DNA of 64,000 bases from Thalassospira marina (GTDB lineage: Bacteria > Pseudomonadota > Alphaproteobacteria > Rhodospirillales > Thalassospiraceae): the NCBI RefSeq assembly GCF_002844375.1, contig NZ_CP024200.1, forward strand, positions 109,501 through 173,500. The letters run 5' to 3'. The stretch's first letter is position 1; the number at the start of each line of letters is the position of its first letter. The notes beneath the pieces are model-generated. The model saw only the letters and a list, made by a program, of their open reading frames with translations, did no database searches and was not told where the DNA came from. Below, piece by piece: positions 56,453-64,000 of the stretch. The translations under genes were made by a program, and so were the position numbers.

Positions 56453-57276
56453 CGACCATCGAATAATCGAAACTCGTGAATGCGAGAACTGATAATCGAT
56501 ATGTGTGCTAACGATATGCGACAGTGTGATTTTCGTATGTCGATCATCGAGAAATAAATAATCGTGCAATGGATAATCGACATTGGAACAATCGCTATAG
56601 CGAAAACCGTTCATTCGTGTATCGAGTGAACGTATTGCGTTAATTGAATTATCGAAATCCGCAAGACCGTACAAACGAGAACCAATCCATCATTTTTCGT
56701 TTTTCGATGATCGAAAAATCTAGCTCCGAGTATCGAAATTCGCATTTCGTATTTGCGTGAAACGTTCCCGCGTGATACGTTTCTCGAATGAACGATATAT
56801 GATTTTCGGTGTACGTATGTCGCGAAGACGAAAAACGTGTCAGCGGCTATCGATAATCGCAAAAACGTCAAAGCGAGTTACGAAATCCGAAAATCAGAAT
56901 CCGGCCCCCGCTTGGACGTTTATCGGCTTTCGAATCTCGTTCATCTGGAAACCAATTTTCGGAAAAGCGCTCTTCGCATTTCGATCTGCCGAACAAGGAG
57001 AAATCGCAAACCGATAACCGTAAAAGCAAAATCCGATACTGCAGTTATCGAGATCCGTATCCCGTAAATCGAACATCGAGCCACGGAAAACGGCTTTCGG
57101 AAAAGCGTAGATCGACAAACAACGTCACGAAGACCGATCATCTCCTGAACGATTATCGAAAAAACAGGACCCGAAAGACCGAAACCAGATTTTCCGATCC
57201 TCATTTCCCGATCTTCGCGTATCGATTTCACAACGTCCGCAAATCGATACGCGAACACCGGATTTCCGGCGCAACG
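56453..57276. repeat. Phased CG array (about 7.3-bp period), candidate partition centromere
   Basis: Over 824 bp of noncoding DNA I count 94 CG dinucleotides. All but about six fall on one register: consecutive CGs are 7 or 8 bp apart, or 14-15 or 22 apart where one or two are missing. Example: CG at 57049, 57056, 57063, 57070, 57077, 57084, 57091, 57098, 57106 and 57113. Overall, 112 steps span 822 bp, a mean of 7.34 bp. Bases around each CG are mostly A/T; ATCGA is the commonest core and there is no single strict repeat sequence. It ends 33 bp before parA. Short-unit contiguous arrays of this kind are known as centromeres bound by ribbon-helix-helix proteins, e.g. the 7-bp units of pSM19035. 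Confidence 0.75.
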
Positions 57277-57308
57277 CAGCATGAATTACCAAAGGTCAAG
57301 GAACCGAA

Positions 57309-58184
57309 ATGGCACGCTATAATTATGATTTGCCCTCAGACCTGATCGAAAAAGTCCGGGCCAAGGGGCCGATGGTCGTCGCGACCCTTAATGAAAAGGG
57401 CGGTGTTGGCAAAACCACGCTGACCTTTCAGGTCTGCGTCCATTTGGCAGAAGCTGGCTTGAAGGTTCTTGCTGTTGACCTGGACCCGCAAGGCAACCTA
57501 ACCAAAACGACCCTTCGTTATGGTGAATTGCAGCATGACCGTGTTTTCGACGATGTCGACATTGATCGCGCCAATTCCATGACCATTTTCTCAAACGACA
57601 ACGAACGGGTTAAGCCGTTGGCCATAAGTGACAATTTGGCCCTTAATACCGGCAATACCAACCTGGTCGCCCTGATGGGCATTCAGCATGATCTGCTGCT
57701 TGAACTTGACGAATATCTGGCCCGACAGACGGATTTTGACATCATGATCATTGATTGCCCGCCCACACCGGGGAACCATGTGACGGCTGCGGCAATGGCC
57801 GCCGATTTCGTCCTCTCGCCAGCAAATGCGGACGAATATTCGTCTGATGCGATCAAAAACGTCGTCAAAACCATTACCCGCTTCAAACGCAAATATAATC
57901 CGGGCCTTAACCTGCTTGGCGTCATCCTTAACGATGTCGATAACAGCTCGAAAATCAAAAAGGATTATGTCGAACTGATGCGCGGCGAGGGGACAGAACC
58001 CGACGAATTTTACTACAGCATCCGCGACAAGGTTTTTGAAACGCGCCTTGGCAAACGCGTCGCCTTCCAGGAATCCCAAACGGTTGGCATGCCGATAACC
58101 CGTTATCAGCGCGGCACTGCAGCCGATGAAATGTATAGTTTTCTGCTGGAGCTTGTGACCCGGCTGAGCAAGGAGGAAGCGTAA
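57309..58184 (+). CDS. parA: ParA-type partition ATPase
   Basis: This 291-residue deviant-Walker ATPase would segregate the replicon. The Walker A motif is NEKGGVGKTTL (Lys near residue 29 and the second Lys near 34), Walker A' is VDLDPQGNLT and Walker B is IMIIDCPPTPG. It lacks the long N-terminal helix-turn-helix of P1/F-type ParA, so it resembles the type Ib group that works with small centromere-binding proteins. The start ATG has AGGAA upstream, and the stop overlaps the next start (TAATG). The phased CG array ends just upstream and could serve as both centromere and operator. RepA follows 1.4 kb downstream. Confidence 0.9.
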   Translation: MARYNYDLPSDLIEKVRAKGPMVVATLNEKGGVGKTTLTFQVCVHLAEAGLKVLAVDLDPQGNLTKTTLRYGELQHDRVFDDVDIDRANSMTIFSNDNERVKPLAISDNLALNTGNTNLVALMGIQHDLLLELDEYLARQTDFDIMIIDCPPTPGNHVTAAAMAADFVLSPANADEYSSDAIKNVVKTITRFKRKYNPGLNLLGVILNDVDNSSKIKKDYVELMRGEGTEPDEFYYSIRDKVFETRLGKRVAFQESQTVGMPITRYQRGTAADEMYSFLLELVTRLSKEEA

Positions 58185-58705
58185 TGGCGACCAAACCAAA
58201 CTTCGCCCGTCTGGCCCGTCGCGAACGCGTTAAAAAGGTTCCGCCGCGCCCGGAGGATCTTGCCGAGATCTGGAACCCGGAAGAAACCGAAGCCGATATC
58301 GCAAGCCAGTTAAGCGAACAGCTTCCTGAAGCAGAAACAGAACCGCAAGCCGAAGAAAAACAGCCAGAAGCCGCCCCTGTTGCGCCGCAACCGCAAGTAA
58401 ATACACCACAGGAAACGGTAGCACCGGCGGCTGCCGTTCAGGCATCAACCGGCGTGCATTCCGGCAAAGAATATATCGGCCTTTTACGCATCGAAACCAA
58501 AGTGGACGAGGCTGTGGATCACGTCATCCGCATGCTGGTTCGCAAGCGTAAGGCCCATTTACAGAAAAACGATCCGCTGCCGGAAGGCGAGGAATACACC
58601 CGTGCAGATTTCATGCGCGAAGCCCTGATCCGCTTCTGCCGTGACCTTGACGGAAATTTCGATGATCGAATCGAGCTTCAACGCAAGGTTATGGAAGAAG
58701 ATTAA
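58184..58705 (+). CDS. Small putative centromere-binding partner of ParA
   Basis: This 173-residue protein begins 1 nt inside the parA stop and has a strong AGGAGG site. The N-terminal half (about residues 25-90) is acidic and Pro/Gln/Glu/Ala-rich, so disordered. The C-terminal half (SGKEYIGLLRIETKVDEAVDHVIRMLVRKRKAHL, then EYTRADFMREALIRFCRDLDG) could hold a ribbon-helix-helix or similar small DNA-binding fold. It lacks the helix-turn-helix core of Spo0J-type ParB. By position and size it is the probable ParB-like partner that would bind the array upstream of parA. The fold call is tentative. Confidence 0.7.
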   Translation: MATKPNFARLARRERVKKVPPRPEDLAEIWNPEETEADIASQLSEQLPEAETEPQAEEKQPEAAPVAPQPQVNTPQETVAPAAAVQASTGVHSGKEYIGLLRIETKVDEAVDHVIRMLVRKRKAHLQKNDPLPEGEEYTRADFMREALIRFCRDLDGNFDDRIELQRKVMEED

Positions 58706-58716
58706 AAGTTCGTAAC

Positions 58717-59558
58717 TTCGCGGACACCTTAAAAAGGCGCGCACCAAGCGCCCATAACAGCGGCCCTTCCAACGGGGGCCGCTGTTTTTCGGTACAGGTT
58801 AATCGGTTCCAAGTTCGCCGATACAGAATGAACTCGCAGCAAGCATAAGTCTCTCACGCAACAGCCACAGGGCAGGGCAGGGCAGGGCAGGGTAGCCGAA
58901 AATCACATCGTTTGCCGGCCTGCAAAGTTTTGTTTGAAGCTATTCCCCACCAGAAACTTCAATAACATGCACTGGACCGCCGAAATCCGCCAATTTTCGA
59001 CGGTTTTACTGCTTGGGCAAAATCCCGACAGCATTTCTTTCGTCATTTCGCGGACGAAATTGTTTGCACACCCCATCTCTCAGAGCGCCCCCCACCGCGA
59101 ATTCGGCCACCTACAGGCATAAACTGCCTCAAAATGCGCCGGTAAACCGTCCGCGATGTAACGATTCGCCGTACAAACGATTCGTTATTTCGCGGACAAA
59201 TGCCCGTTAACCTTTTGGAAACACAACTTAAAGCATCGCTTCAAGAATAAAAAAGACATGATTCCAACACTTTAAAAACATGGCTTTCCAGACATGTCAA
59301 ATATGGTGCCAAAAAACATCGTCACATCGCGGACAAAGGGGTTAATTTTCGTCACTGGAGGCCAAAACCAAACGCCCTAAAAAAAACGGCCCCAAACCGA
59401 TGGCTGAAAAGCGACCGTGAAATGCCGAATATTCAATTACCTAAGCACGGTTGTTTTCGGCATAACGCGGACATTTTTTCTCGGCACATCGCGGACACAA
59501 AAGAATCAAAACATTGATATATCGGGCAGATTTGACCAAACTCGGCACATCGCGGACA
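58717..59558 (+). repeat. Iterons upstream of repA (seven copies)
   Basis: Seven direct copies of the 10-mer WTCGCGGACA or a close variant start at 58717, 59047, 59189, 59326, 59464, 59488 and 59549. The best-conserved longer form is TCGGCACATCGCGGACA (ends near 59497 and 59558). The last three lie within 120 bp of the repA start, so they can serve both initiation and autorepression. The region also contains five tandem GGGCA/GGGTA units at about 58869-58894 and AT-rich DNA at 59210-59290; it has no supported gene. Confidence 0.85.
58756..58790 (+). terminator. Rho-independent terminator after the par genes
   Basis: The stem AACAGCGGCCC with GGGCCGCTGTT (11 bp) and a 9-nt loop is followed by TTTC. 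It lies 50 nt after the partner gene. Confidence 0.8.
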
Positions 59559-59580
59559 TCAGGGGTAAAGGGACAAAAGC

Positions 59581-60699
59581 GTGGCGAGTTCACAACAGGT
59601 AGATCTATTCCTGGATCAACTGGTCGATGGTGCCCCTTTCAAGGACGACCGGATGCTGATGGAGCATCCGTGGTTCTCGCTGACCAAGCAACCGCGCCGG
59701 ACCCCTTTTCATTACAGCCGGGGCGGCGTTGACATCCGCATAGAGCCGGGCGCCAAAGGCATGGCGAACATCTATGACAAGGATTTGTTGATGTATCTGG
59801 GCTCGATCATCAACGAAAAGCTGGAGCGCGGCGAAAAAGTCAGCGACCGCAAAATTACCTTCGCCGCCCACGATTTCCTGCGTTCAACCAAGCGTCAAAC
59901 GTCAAAACGGGGCTATTCGCTGTTTCTTGACATGCTTGAACGCCTGGATGGTACCCGTGTGCGTACCAACGTTGAGTCCGGGAATGACAAAATCCGGTCC
60001 GGTTTCGGCTGGATTGAAAGCTACCGCATTATCGAGCGCAAAACCAAAAACGGCCGTTCGATCATGGCAGGGGTCGAGGTGACGCTGAATGAATGGATGT
60101 TCAAAGCCATTGTCATTGACCGCCGTGTTCTGACCATCAGCCCGCGTTATTTTGACCTGTCAAAGGGCCTGGAACGCCGGATTTACGAGCTTGCACGCAA
60201 ACATTGCGGACAGCAGCGCAGCTGGCTGATCAGCATCCCCTCGCTTAAGGAAAAATGCGGTTCAGACCGCGAAGAACGCAAGTTTCGCGCCGATCTTGGC
60301 AAGATCATCGAGGATGCAAATATCCCCGATTATACGCTGCGCATGGGCAAATCAGCCGATTTTGACAGCGCCTTCAAAAGCCGGAACCCCAAGGAATGGA
60401 TGCTTGAGGTTCGTCCCATCCGTCCGCAAAGTGACGAAGTAATCGAGGCTGCGGCCAATCCGACCGAAGAAAGCCCGGAAAAGCTGTTTGAACGGGGGGA
60501 TGCTCAATTCCGGCCCAAGCCGCTTTCCATCCACGTCATCAATAATGCCCGTGAACGCTTTCCTGACTGGGATATAGACCATCTGGAGCGGGAATGGGCA
60601 GGTTCAAGCCAGCGCAACCAGCTGGTTATCAAGGACCCGGAAAAGGCCTTTATGGCGTTTTGTGAGCGTTATATCGCCAACCGCAGCGTCGAGATGTAA
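59581..60699 (+). CDS. repA: Plasmid replication initiator RepA (RPA family)
   Basis: This 372-residue protein matches the alphaproteobacterial replication initiator protein A family: the N-terminal DRMLMEHPWFSLTKQPRRTPFHY, a DKDLLMYLGSIINEKLERGE helix pair, a winged-helix domain with FAAHDFLRSTKRQTSKRGYSLF and MLERLDGTRVRTN, and LTISPRYFDLSKGLERRIYELARKHCG in the second part. It would bind the CGCGGACA iterons on both sides of its gene and open the origin. It starts with GTG, with AAAGGGA upstream. A short Glu/Pro linker precedes a C-terminal helical domain. With parA nearby, it marks this DNA as a plasmid or chromid. Confidence 0.9.
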   Translation: MASSQQVDLFLDQLVDGAPFKDDRMLMEHPWFSLTKQPRRTPFHYSRGGVDIRIEPGAKGMANIYDKDLLMYLGSIINEKLERGEKVSDRKITFAAHDFLRSTKRQTSKRGYSLFLDMLERLDGTRVRTNVESGNDKIRSGFGWIESYRIIERKTKNGRSIMAGVEVTLNEWMFKAIVIDRRVLTISPRYFDLSKGLERRIYELARKHCGQQRSWLISIPSLKEKCGSDREERKFRADLGKIIEDANIPDYTLRMGKSADFDSAFKSRNPKEWMLEVRPIRPQSDEVIEAAANPTEESPEKLFERGDAQFRPKPLSIHVINNARERFPDWDIDHLEREWAGSSQRNQLVIKDPEKAFMAFCERYIANRSVEM

Positions 60700-60706
60700 G
60701 GCCGTC

Positions 60707-60728
60707 TGTGGATAAGTTTTTATCCACA
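60707..60728. promoter_or_regulatory. Two inverted perfect DnaA boxes
   Basis: TGTGGATAA (60707-60715) and TTATCCACA (60720-60728) are perfect consensus DnaA boxes in opposite orientation, 4 bp apart, starting 7 bp after the repA stop. They indicate that host DnaA takes part in opening this origin. Confidence 0.85.
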
Positions 60729-60735
60729 TCGGCAT

Positions 60736-60848
60736 ATCGCGGACCAAAGATCGGCACATCACGGACGACTATTCGATACTTTGCGGTCGTGCTTTTGCGG
60801 ACGAAAGATTTGATACTTCGCGGACAATAGATCGTTACAACGCGGACG
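60736..60848 (+). repeat. Iterons downstream of repA (five copies)
   Basis: Five direct copies (ATCGCGGACC, ATCACGGACG, TTTGCGGACG, TTCGCGGACA, AACGCGGACG) start at 60736, 60758, 60794, 60817 and 60839. Most are 22-23 bp apart, about two helical turns, as in classical plasmid origins. A degenerate copy may lie at 60776-60786. Confidence 0.85.
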
Positions 60849-60889
60849 TTTGATCCACCCGGACTCCTGAAAAGCCAAAGGAGTCCCAT

Positions 60890-61080
60890 TTCCGCGTAAC
60901 TTATATAACTCTACTCTAACAATCTTTATTAACTCATATAACAAATCTAAGGCATTTGGACGTTATATAAGGATTAATATTTTGTTAATAAATAAAACCA
61001 CACAGCCCGTTCCCTGTCCACAATAAAAGCAGAACGTGTCACCACACGAATACTTGCAGGCTATAATCCGCTAAAAACGC
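60890..61080. other. AT-rich segment, candidate DNA unwinding element
   Basis: This segment next to the downstream iterons is strongly AT-rich, especially 60900-61005 (AACTTATATAACTC, GGATTAATATTTTGTT). Together with the DnaA boxes and iterons it completes an oriV-like layout. It may also carry the promoter of the XRE-cupin gene. Confidence 0.6.
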
Positions 61081-61116
61081 TTGTTAAAACGTCATATTTG
61101 GGACAAATTCCCACTT

Positions 61117-61683
61117 ATGAAACAAACGCAGCAAAAATCCCTTGATCAGCAGATCGCAAACCAGCTTCGGTCCCTACGCCAGCAGCGTAACTGGACGCTC
61201 GATGATGTTGCCAGCCAAACCGGTATCAGCAAATCAACACTATCTCGCCTGGAAAAGGCCGATGTCAGCCCAACCACCGGAATGCTTGCCAAATTATGTG
61301 CGGCACACGACATAACGCTGTCACGCTTGATGATGCTGGCCGAAGAAAATTATGAACCATTTTACAGCGTCAGCGACCAGCCGGTTTGGACCGATCCTGA
61401 AACGGCATATGTCAGACGGTCCGTATCCCCGCCAGCAGCGCAGCTAACAGGCGAAGTGCTGGAATGCATAATTCCGCCCAACACCACCATAACCTATGCC
61501 CAGCCCCCTAAAATCGGCCTGGAGCACCACCTGGTCATGATTGATGGGGAATTGACCCTTTCCATTGATGACGTGCGCTACGCCCTAAAACAGGGCGATT
61601 GCCTGCGCTATCAGTTAACCGGGCAAAGCAGCTTTCAAACCAGCCCCGGAAACGGTGCACGATATCATCTTTTTATTTTGTAA
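61117..61683 (+). CDS. XRE-family regulator with C-terminal cupin domain
   Basis: This 188-residue regulator combines an N-terminal XRE helix-turn-helix (RSLRQQRNWTLDDVASQTGISKSTLSRLEKADVSPTTGMLAKL, about residues 13-60) with a C-terminal cupin sensor domain (LEHHLVMIDGELTLSIDD, then LKQGDCLRYQ). Such proteins control small metabolic or transport operons in response to a ligand. The ATG at 61117 is preferred over a TTG at 61081 that has no ribosome site. A GNAT gene follows after 8 nt and is probably cotranscribed and co-regulated. Confidence 0.87.
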   Translation: MKQTQQKSLDQQIANQLRSLRQQRNWTLDDVASQTGISKSTLSRLEKADVSPTTGMLAKLCAAHDITLSRLMMLAEENYEPFYSVSDQPVWTDPETAYVRRSVSPPAAQLTGEVLECIIPPNTTITYAQPPKIGLEHHLVMIDGELTLSIDDVRYALKQGDCLRYQLTGQSSFQTSPGNGARYHLFIL

Positions 61684-61691
61684 GAACCGAT

Positions 61692-62237
61692 ATGCAGGTG
61701 TCCACGATATCCGCCAAATTCACCCTTGAAAACTGCACCGCTCAGCAATTTGACCAGCATATTGATGGTCTGGCGGGTTTGCTTCATGCCTGCGTGAAGG
61801 CGGGGGCCAGTATCAGCTTCATTCAGCCTTTTGACATCGCCGCTGCAAAGGCATTCTGGCAATCAAAAGTACGCCCGGGGCTGGTTGCAGGAACGCGATC
61901 AGTGTTAATTGCCAGGGTGGGCGACATTGTAGCCGGTTCGGTCCAGCTTGACTGTGATACGCCGCCCAATCAGCCCCACCGGGCAGAGGTGGCGAAATTG
62001 CTGGTTCATCCCGATTTTCGCCGTCAGGGGCTTGCAAAAAAGCTGATGATGGCGCTGGAAGAACTTGCGCGGGTAAAAAACCGCAGCCTGATCACACTTG
62101 ATACCCGGACAGGCGACAACGCAGAGCCACTTTATACTGCATTGGGCTATAAAACCGTTGGCACCATTCCCGGATTTGCCAAAGACCCGTTTACCGATAC
62201 GTTCGATGCCACCACAATCATGTATAAGCAGCTTTAA
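61692..62237 (+). CDS. GNAT-family N-acetyltransferase
   Basis: This 181-residue acetyltransferase has the motif A segment VAKLLVHPDFRRQGLAKKLMMALEELARVKN (acetyl-CoA loop RRQGLA) and a motif B segment with AEPLYTALGYKTVGTIPGFA. It is 8 nt after the XRE-cupin regulator gene. The acceptor is unknown; similar pairs are often linked to amine or antibiotic acetylation, but nothing here proves it. Confidence 0.85.
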   Translation: MQVSTISAKFTLENCTAQQFDQHIDGLAGLLHACVKAGASISFIQPFDIAAAKAFWQSKVRPGLVAGTRSVLIARVGDIVAGSVQLDCDTPPNQPHRAEVAKLLVHPDFRRQGLAKKLMMALEELARVKNRSLITLDTRTGDNAEPLYTALGYKTVGTIPGFAKDPFTDTFDATTIMYKQL

Positions 62238-62284
62238 GGGCCGTTTGCCGGGCAGGAGAATGGTGGTTGAAAGGCCAGCAGACG

Positions 62285-62728
62285 TTAACCGTGTTCAACC
62301 ATCAAAACATGGTCAGCGGTTAAGACGATGTCACCATCCTGATTAAGAACGTCAAAGCGTTCGATCACCTGGCCAAAATCGGGGTTATCGGTTTTGGCTT
62401 GCAGGTCCGTTACCGTGATGGATGTTTTCAGGGTGTCGCCAATAAAAACCGGCCGCACAAAACGGACCCGGTCGTATCCTGATGAAAAGGCAACCGGGTT
62501 GTTTGTCGTTTGTGACGCCAGCCCGATCCCGAATGAAAAAACCAGCGTGCCGTGGGCAATACGCTGTTTGAACGGGGTGGATTTAGCGTATTCGGCATCC
62601 ATATGATGCGGTGAAAAGTCGCCCGTATGGCCGGCATGGGTAACAATATCGCCTTCGGTTACCGTGCGTGCCGCACTCTGACGGATATCACCTTTGCGGT
62701 AATCGTTGAAATACTGCTTTTTTTCCAC
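62285..62728 (-). CDS. MaoC-like (R)-specific hydratase/dehydratase
   Basis: This 147-residue single hotdog-fold protein has the MaoC/PhaJ-type catalytic segment HTGDFSPHHMDAEYA (Asp-His dyad) and AHGTLVFSFGIGLA. It would hydrate an enoyl-CoA or carry out a related step. GTG at 62728 is preferred because AAGGGGA lies upstream and the longer frame to 62869 adds 47 residues unlike the family. It converges with the GNAT gene (47 nt apart). No pathway partner is adjacent. Confidence 0.85.
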   Translation of the reverse strand: MEKKQYFNDYRKGDIRQSAARTVTEGDIVTHAGHTGDFSPHHMDAEYAKSTPFKQRIAHGTLVFSFGIGLASQTTNNPVAFSSGYDRVRFVRPVFIGDTLKTSITVTDLQAKTDNPDFGQVIERFDVLNQDGDIVLTADHVLMVEHG

Positions 62729-62962
62729 GCCGGTCCCCTTGCCACGGGGTAAACCAACCCCTGTCTGACGGTTATCATATTCACATGATGTGGGTTTTAC
62801 CAAGGCTTGCAGGGCCATGCAAACAAAGCCGTGCCTATCTGTCAGGGCAGGGGCATCTGACAGTGACATAGGAAATGGAACGGATAAAAGTCACCAATAA
62901 CCGCGATCGTGGCTGAAAGCAGGGCTAGGAGTTGCAAAATACCGGGGATATCAAATGGCTTT

Positions 62963-63871
62963 TCAGGCGACGGAAGGATGTTTTGAAAACAGTTTTCCCG
63001 CGCCACCTGCCATTTGCACCGCACGGCTGCCAGCATCAATACCGGCCTTCAGGCAATCGTCCGGGCTTGCATGGTTTAACCAGGCTGCCAGGAACCCGGC
63101 ATTAAAGGCATCACCTGCCCCGGTTGTATCAATAACCGGTACCTTTGGTGCTGACTGATGAAAAATTTCGCCCTGATACGCCATATAGGCCCCATCTGCC
63201 CCGACCTTAAGAGCAATGACGGGAAAATGCTGTGCCAGGGTGGTAATGGCGTCCCGCGGGTTTGTATGGCCGGTAATGGCGCTGGCTTCTTCCATATTGG
63301 GCATGAAAACATCAATGCCTGCCCCATGCGCCAAAATGCCGGTTCCATGAATCAGGGTTTCATCCCAGCTTGGGTCAAGCGAAATGGTTAATCCTGCCTG
63401 TTGGGCATCCGCTATAAGGCCGGGAATTTCATGAAGGGTTGCATATTCGGCAATATGTAAATGCCCGGCATTCGGCCATTTCAGAGCCAAAGGCAGCGTT
63501 TTGGGTTTGGCAGAACCAGCCCGGCGTGACAAAAACGCCCGGTCGTTTTCCTGAATGGTCACAACCGTTACCTGCGGGCCGGCATCAGCAGATTTTTCCA
63601 GAAACTGCAGGTCAATATTGCTTTGTTTCAGAAGGCCCAAAAGGCTGTTTGATAGCGCATCGGTGCCAATCCGGCTCAGAAGGGCACTGTGCTGGCCCAG
63701 GTAATGCAAATGGGCCGCCGTAATAAAGGCACCACCCCCGGCCTCGATTGCCAGGCCATCAGCAAAGACTTCGCGACCCAGAACCGGCATATGATCCAGC
63801 CCGGAAAACAACAGGTCGCAATAGGTCCGGCCGATGCATAAAATGCCATTTTGGGTTGTTTTTTTATTCAT
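62963..63871 (-). CDS. PfkB-family carbohydrate kinase
   Basis: This 302-residue ribokinase-fold sugar kinase has the N-terminal ILCIGRTYCDLLFSGL and AGGGAFITAAHLHYLG, and the C-terminal PfkB signature DTTGAGDAFNAGFLAAWL (catalytic Asp near residue 247). Its start overlaps the stop of an ABC ATPase gene of the sugar type (ATGA), so it probably phosphorylates the imported sugar. Which sugar is unknown. Confidence 0.9.
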   Translation of the reverse strand: MNKKTTQNGILCIGRTYCDLLFSGLDHMPVLGREVFADGLAIEAGGGAFITAAHLHYLGQHSALLSRIGTDALSNSLLGLLKQSNIDLQFLEKSADAGPQVTVVTIQENDRAFLSRRAGSAKPKTLPLALKWPNAGHLHIAEYATLHEIPGLIADAQQAGLTISLDPSWDETLIHGTGILAHGAGIDVFMPNMEEASAITGHTNPRDAITTLAQHFPVIALKVGADGAYMAYQGEIFHQSAPKVPVIDTTGAGDAFNAGFLAAWLNHASPDDCLKAGIDAGSRAVQMAGGAGKLFSKHPSVA

Positions 63872-64000
63872 GCGCGGATCAAAGCCTTCTGGCTGTCGCT
63901 GTCAAAGAAATACAGGCTTTCGACATTGGCTGTTGCCGAAACGGTTTGTCCGGCGGCCAGTTGGTGTTGCGCCGGGGCCGATGCGATCACGACGCCATCG
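63868..64000 (-). CDS. Sugar ABC transporter ATPase, C-terminal end (partial, continues beyond window)
   Basis: The reverse strand from the window edge encodes about 44 residues ending in VESLYFFDSDSQKALIRA and TGA. This matches the C-terminal TOBE region of MalK/UgpC-type ATP-binding subunits, where LYFFD occurs just before the end. The Walker motifs lie outside the window. The stop overlaps the kinase start by 4 nt. The call rests on a short stretch. Confidence 0.65.
   Translation of the reverse strand, partial: DGVVIASAPAQHQLAAGQTVSATANVESLYFFDSDSQKALIRA

Noticed and set aside
56453..57276. CRISPR array or ordinary iterons for the CG-phased region
   Set aside because: There is no constant repeat sequence and no unique spacers; only the CG position is periodic. 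The repA iteron CGCGGACA is not found in it.
1..64000. Insertion sequences, tRNA or rRNA genes, prophage
   Set aside because: No transposase, integrase, phage structural gene, or cloverleaf or rRNA signature was recognised in the window.

Overview
The window looks like part of a secondary replicon (large plasmid or chromid) of an alphaproteobacterium, most likely a marine Rhodospirillales such as Thalassospira. That genus call is an inference from gene style and was not checked by any search. The replicon call rests on a RepA-type initiator flanked by iterons, perfect inverted DnaA boxes and AT-rich DNA (about 58.7-61.1 kb), next to a ParA ATPase and a small putative centromere-binding protein.

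Layout. 1-5 kb: 3' part of dnaE2, then a leftward block (IclR regulator, glycosyltransferase, sugar epimerase). 5.2-13.3 kb: a peptide-type ABC importer operon (binding protein, alpha/beta hydrolase, gamma-glutamyltransferase-like enzyme, two permeases, two ATPases) opposite the IclR gene, with an IclR-like operator and a promoter between them. 13.7-23.4 kb: a second operon (GNAT, NagZ-like glycosidase, a second full peptide-type ABC importer, RidA, a SelA/DgaE-like PLP enzyme, a second IclR). 23.4-26.2 kb: leftward cupin, NAD(P)-binding protein and a LysR regulator with two DNA-binding domains. 26.4-36.3 kb: a catabolic operon facing away from that regulator: cyclic amidohydrolase, M20 carbamoylase, DUF917/thiohydantoin-desulfurase-like protein, urocanase-like hydratase lacking the expected catalytic Cys, UbiD decarboxylase, and a TRAP transporter. 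This enzyme set fits breakdown of an S-methyl-ergothioneine-like imidazole through a hydantoin and N-carbamoyl-glutamate to glutamate.

36.4-53.0 kb: a leftward two-partner secretion locus: TpsB pore, a 4,669-residue TpsA adhesin with long-period internal repeats, and a SapC-family protein. 53.0-55.0 kb holds no convincing gene but has an 11-copy 9-bp tandem repeat. 55.0-61.1 kb is the maintenance module: an unassigned winged-helix protein, an approximately 820-bp noncoding array in which CG dinucleotides recur every 7-8 bp, parA, a small partner gene, and the iteron origin around repA. 61.1-64.0 kb: XRE-cupin regulator, GNAT, MaoC-type hydratase, PfkB kinase and the end of a sugar ABC ATPase.

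The most unusual object is the phased CG array just upstream of parA (56453-57276). I propose it is the partition centromere, analogous in design but not in sequence to the heptad centromere of pSM19035. The catabolic operon with its altered urocanase and UbiD is the second most interesting.
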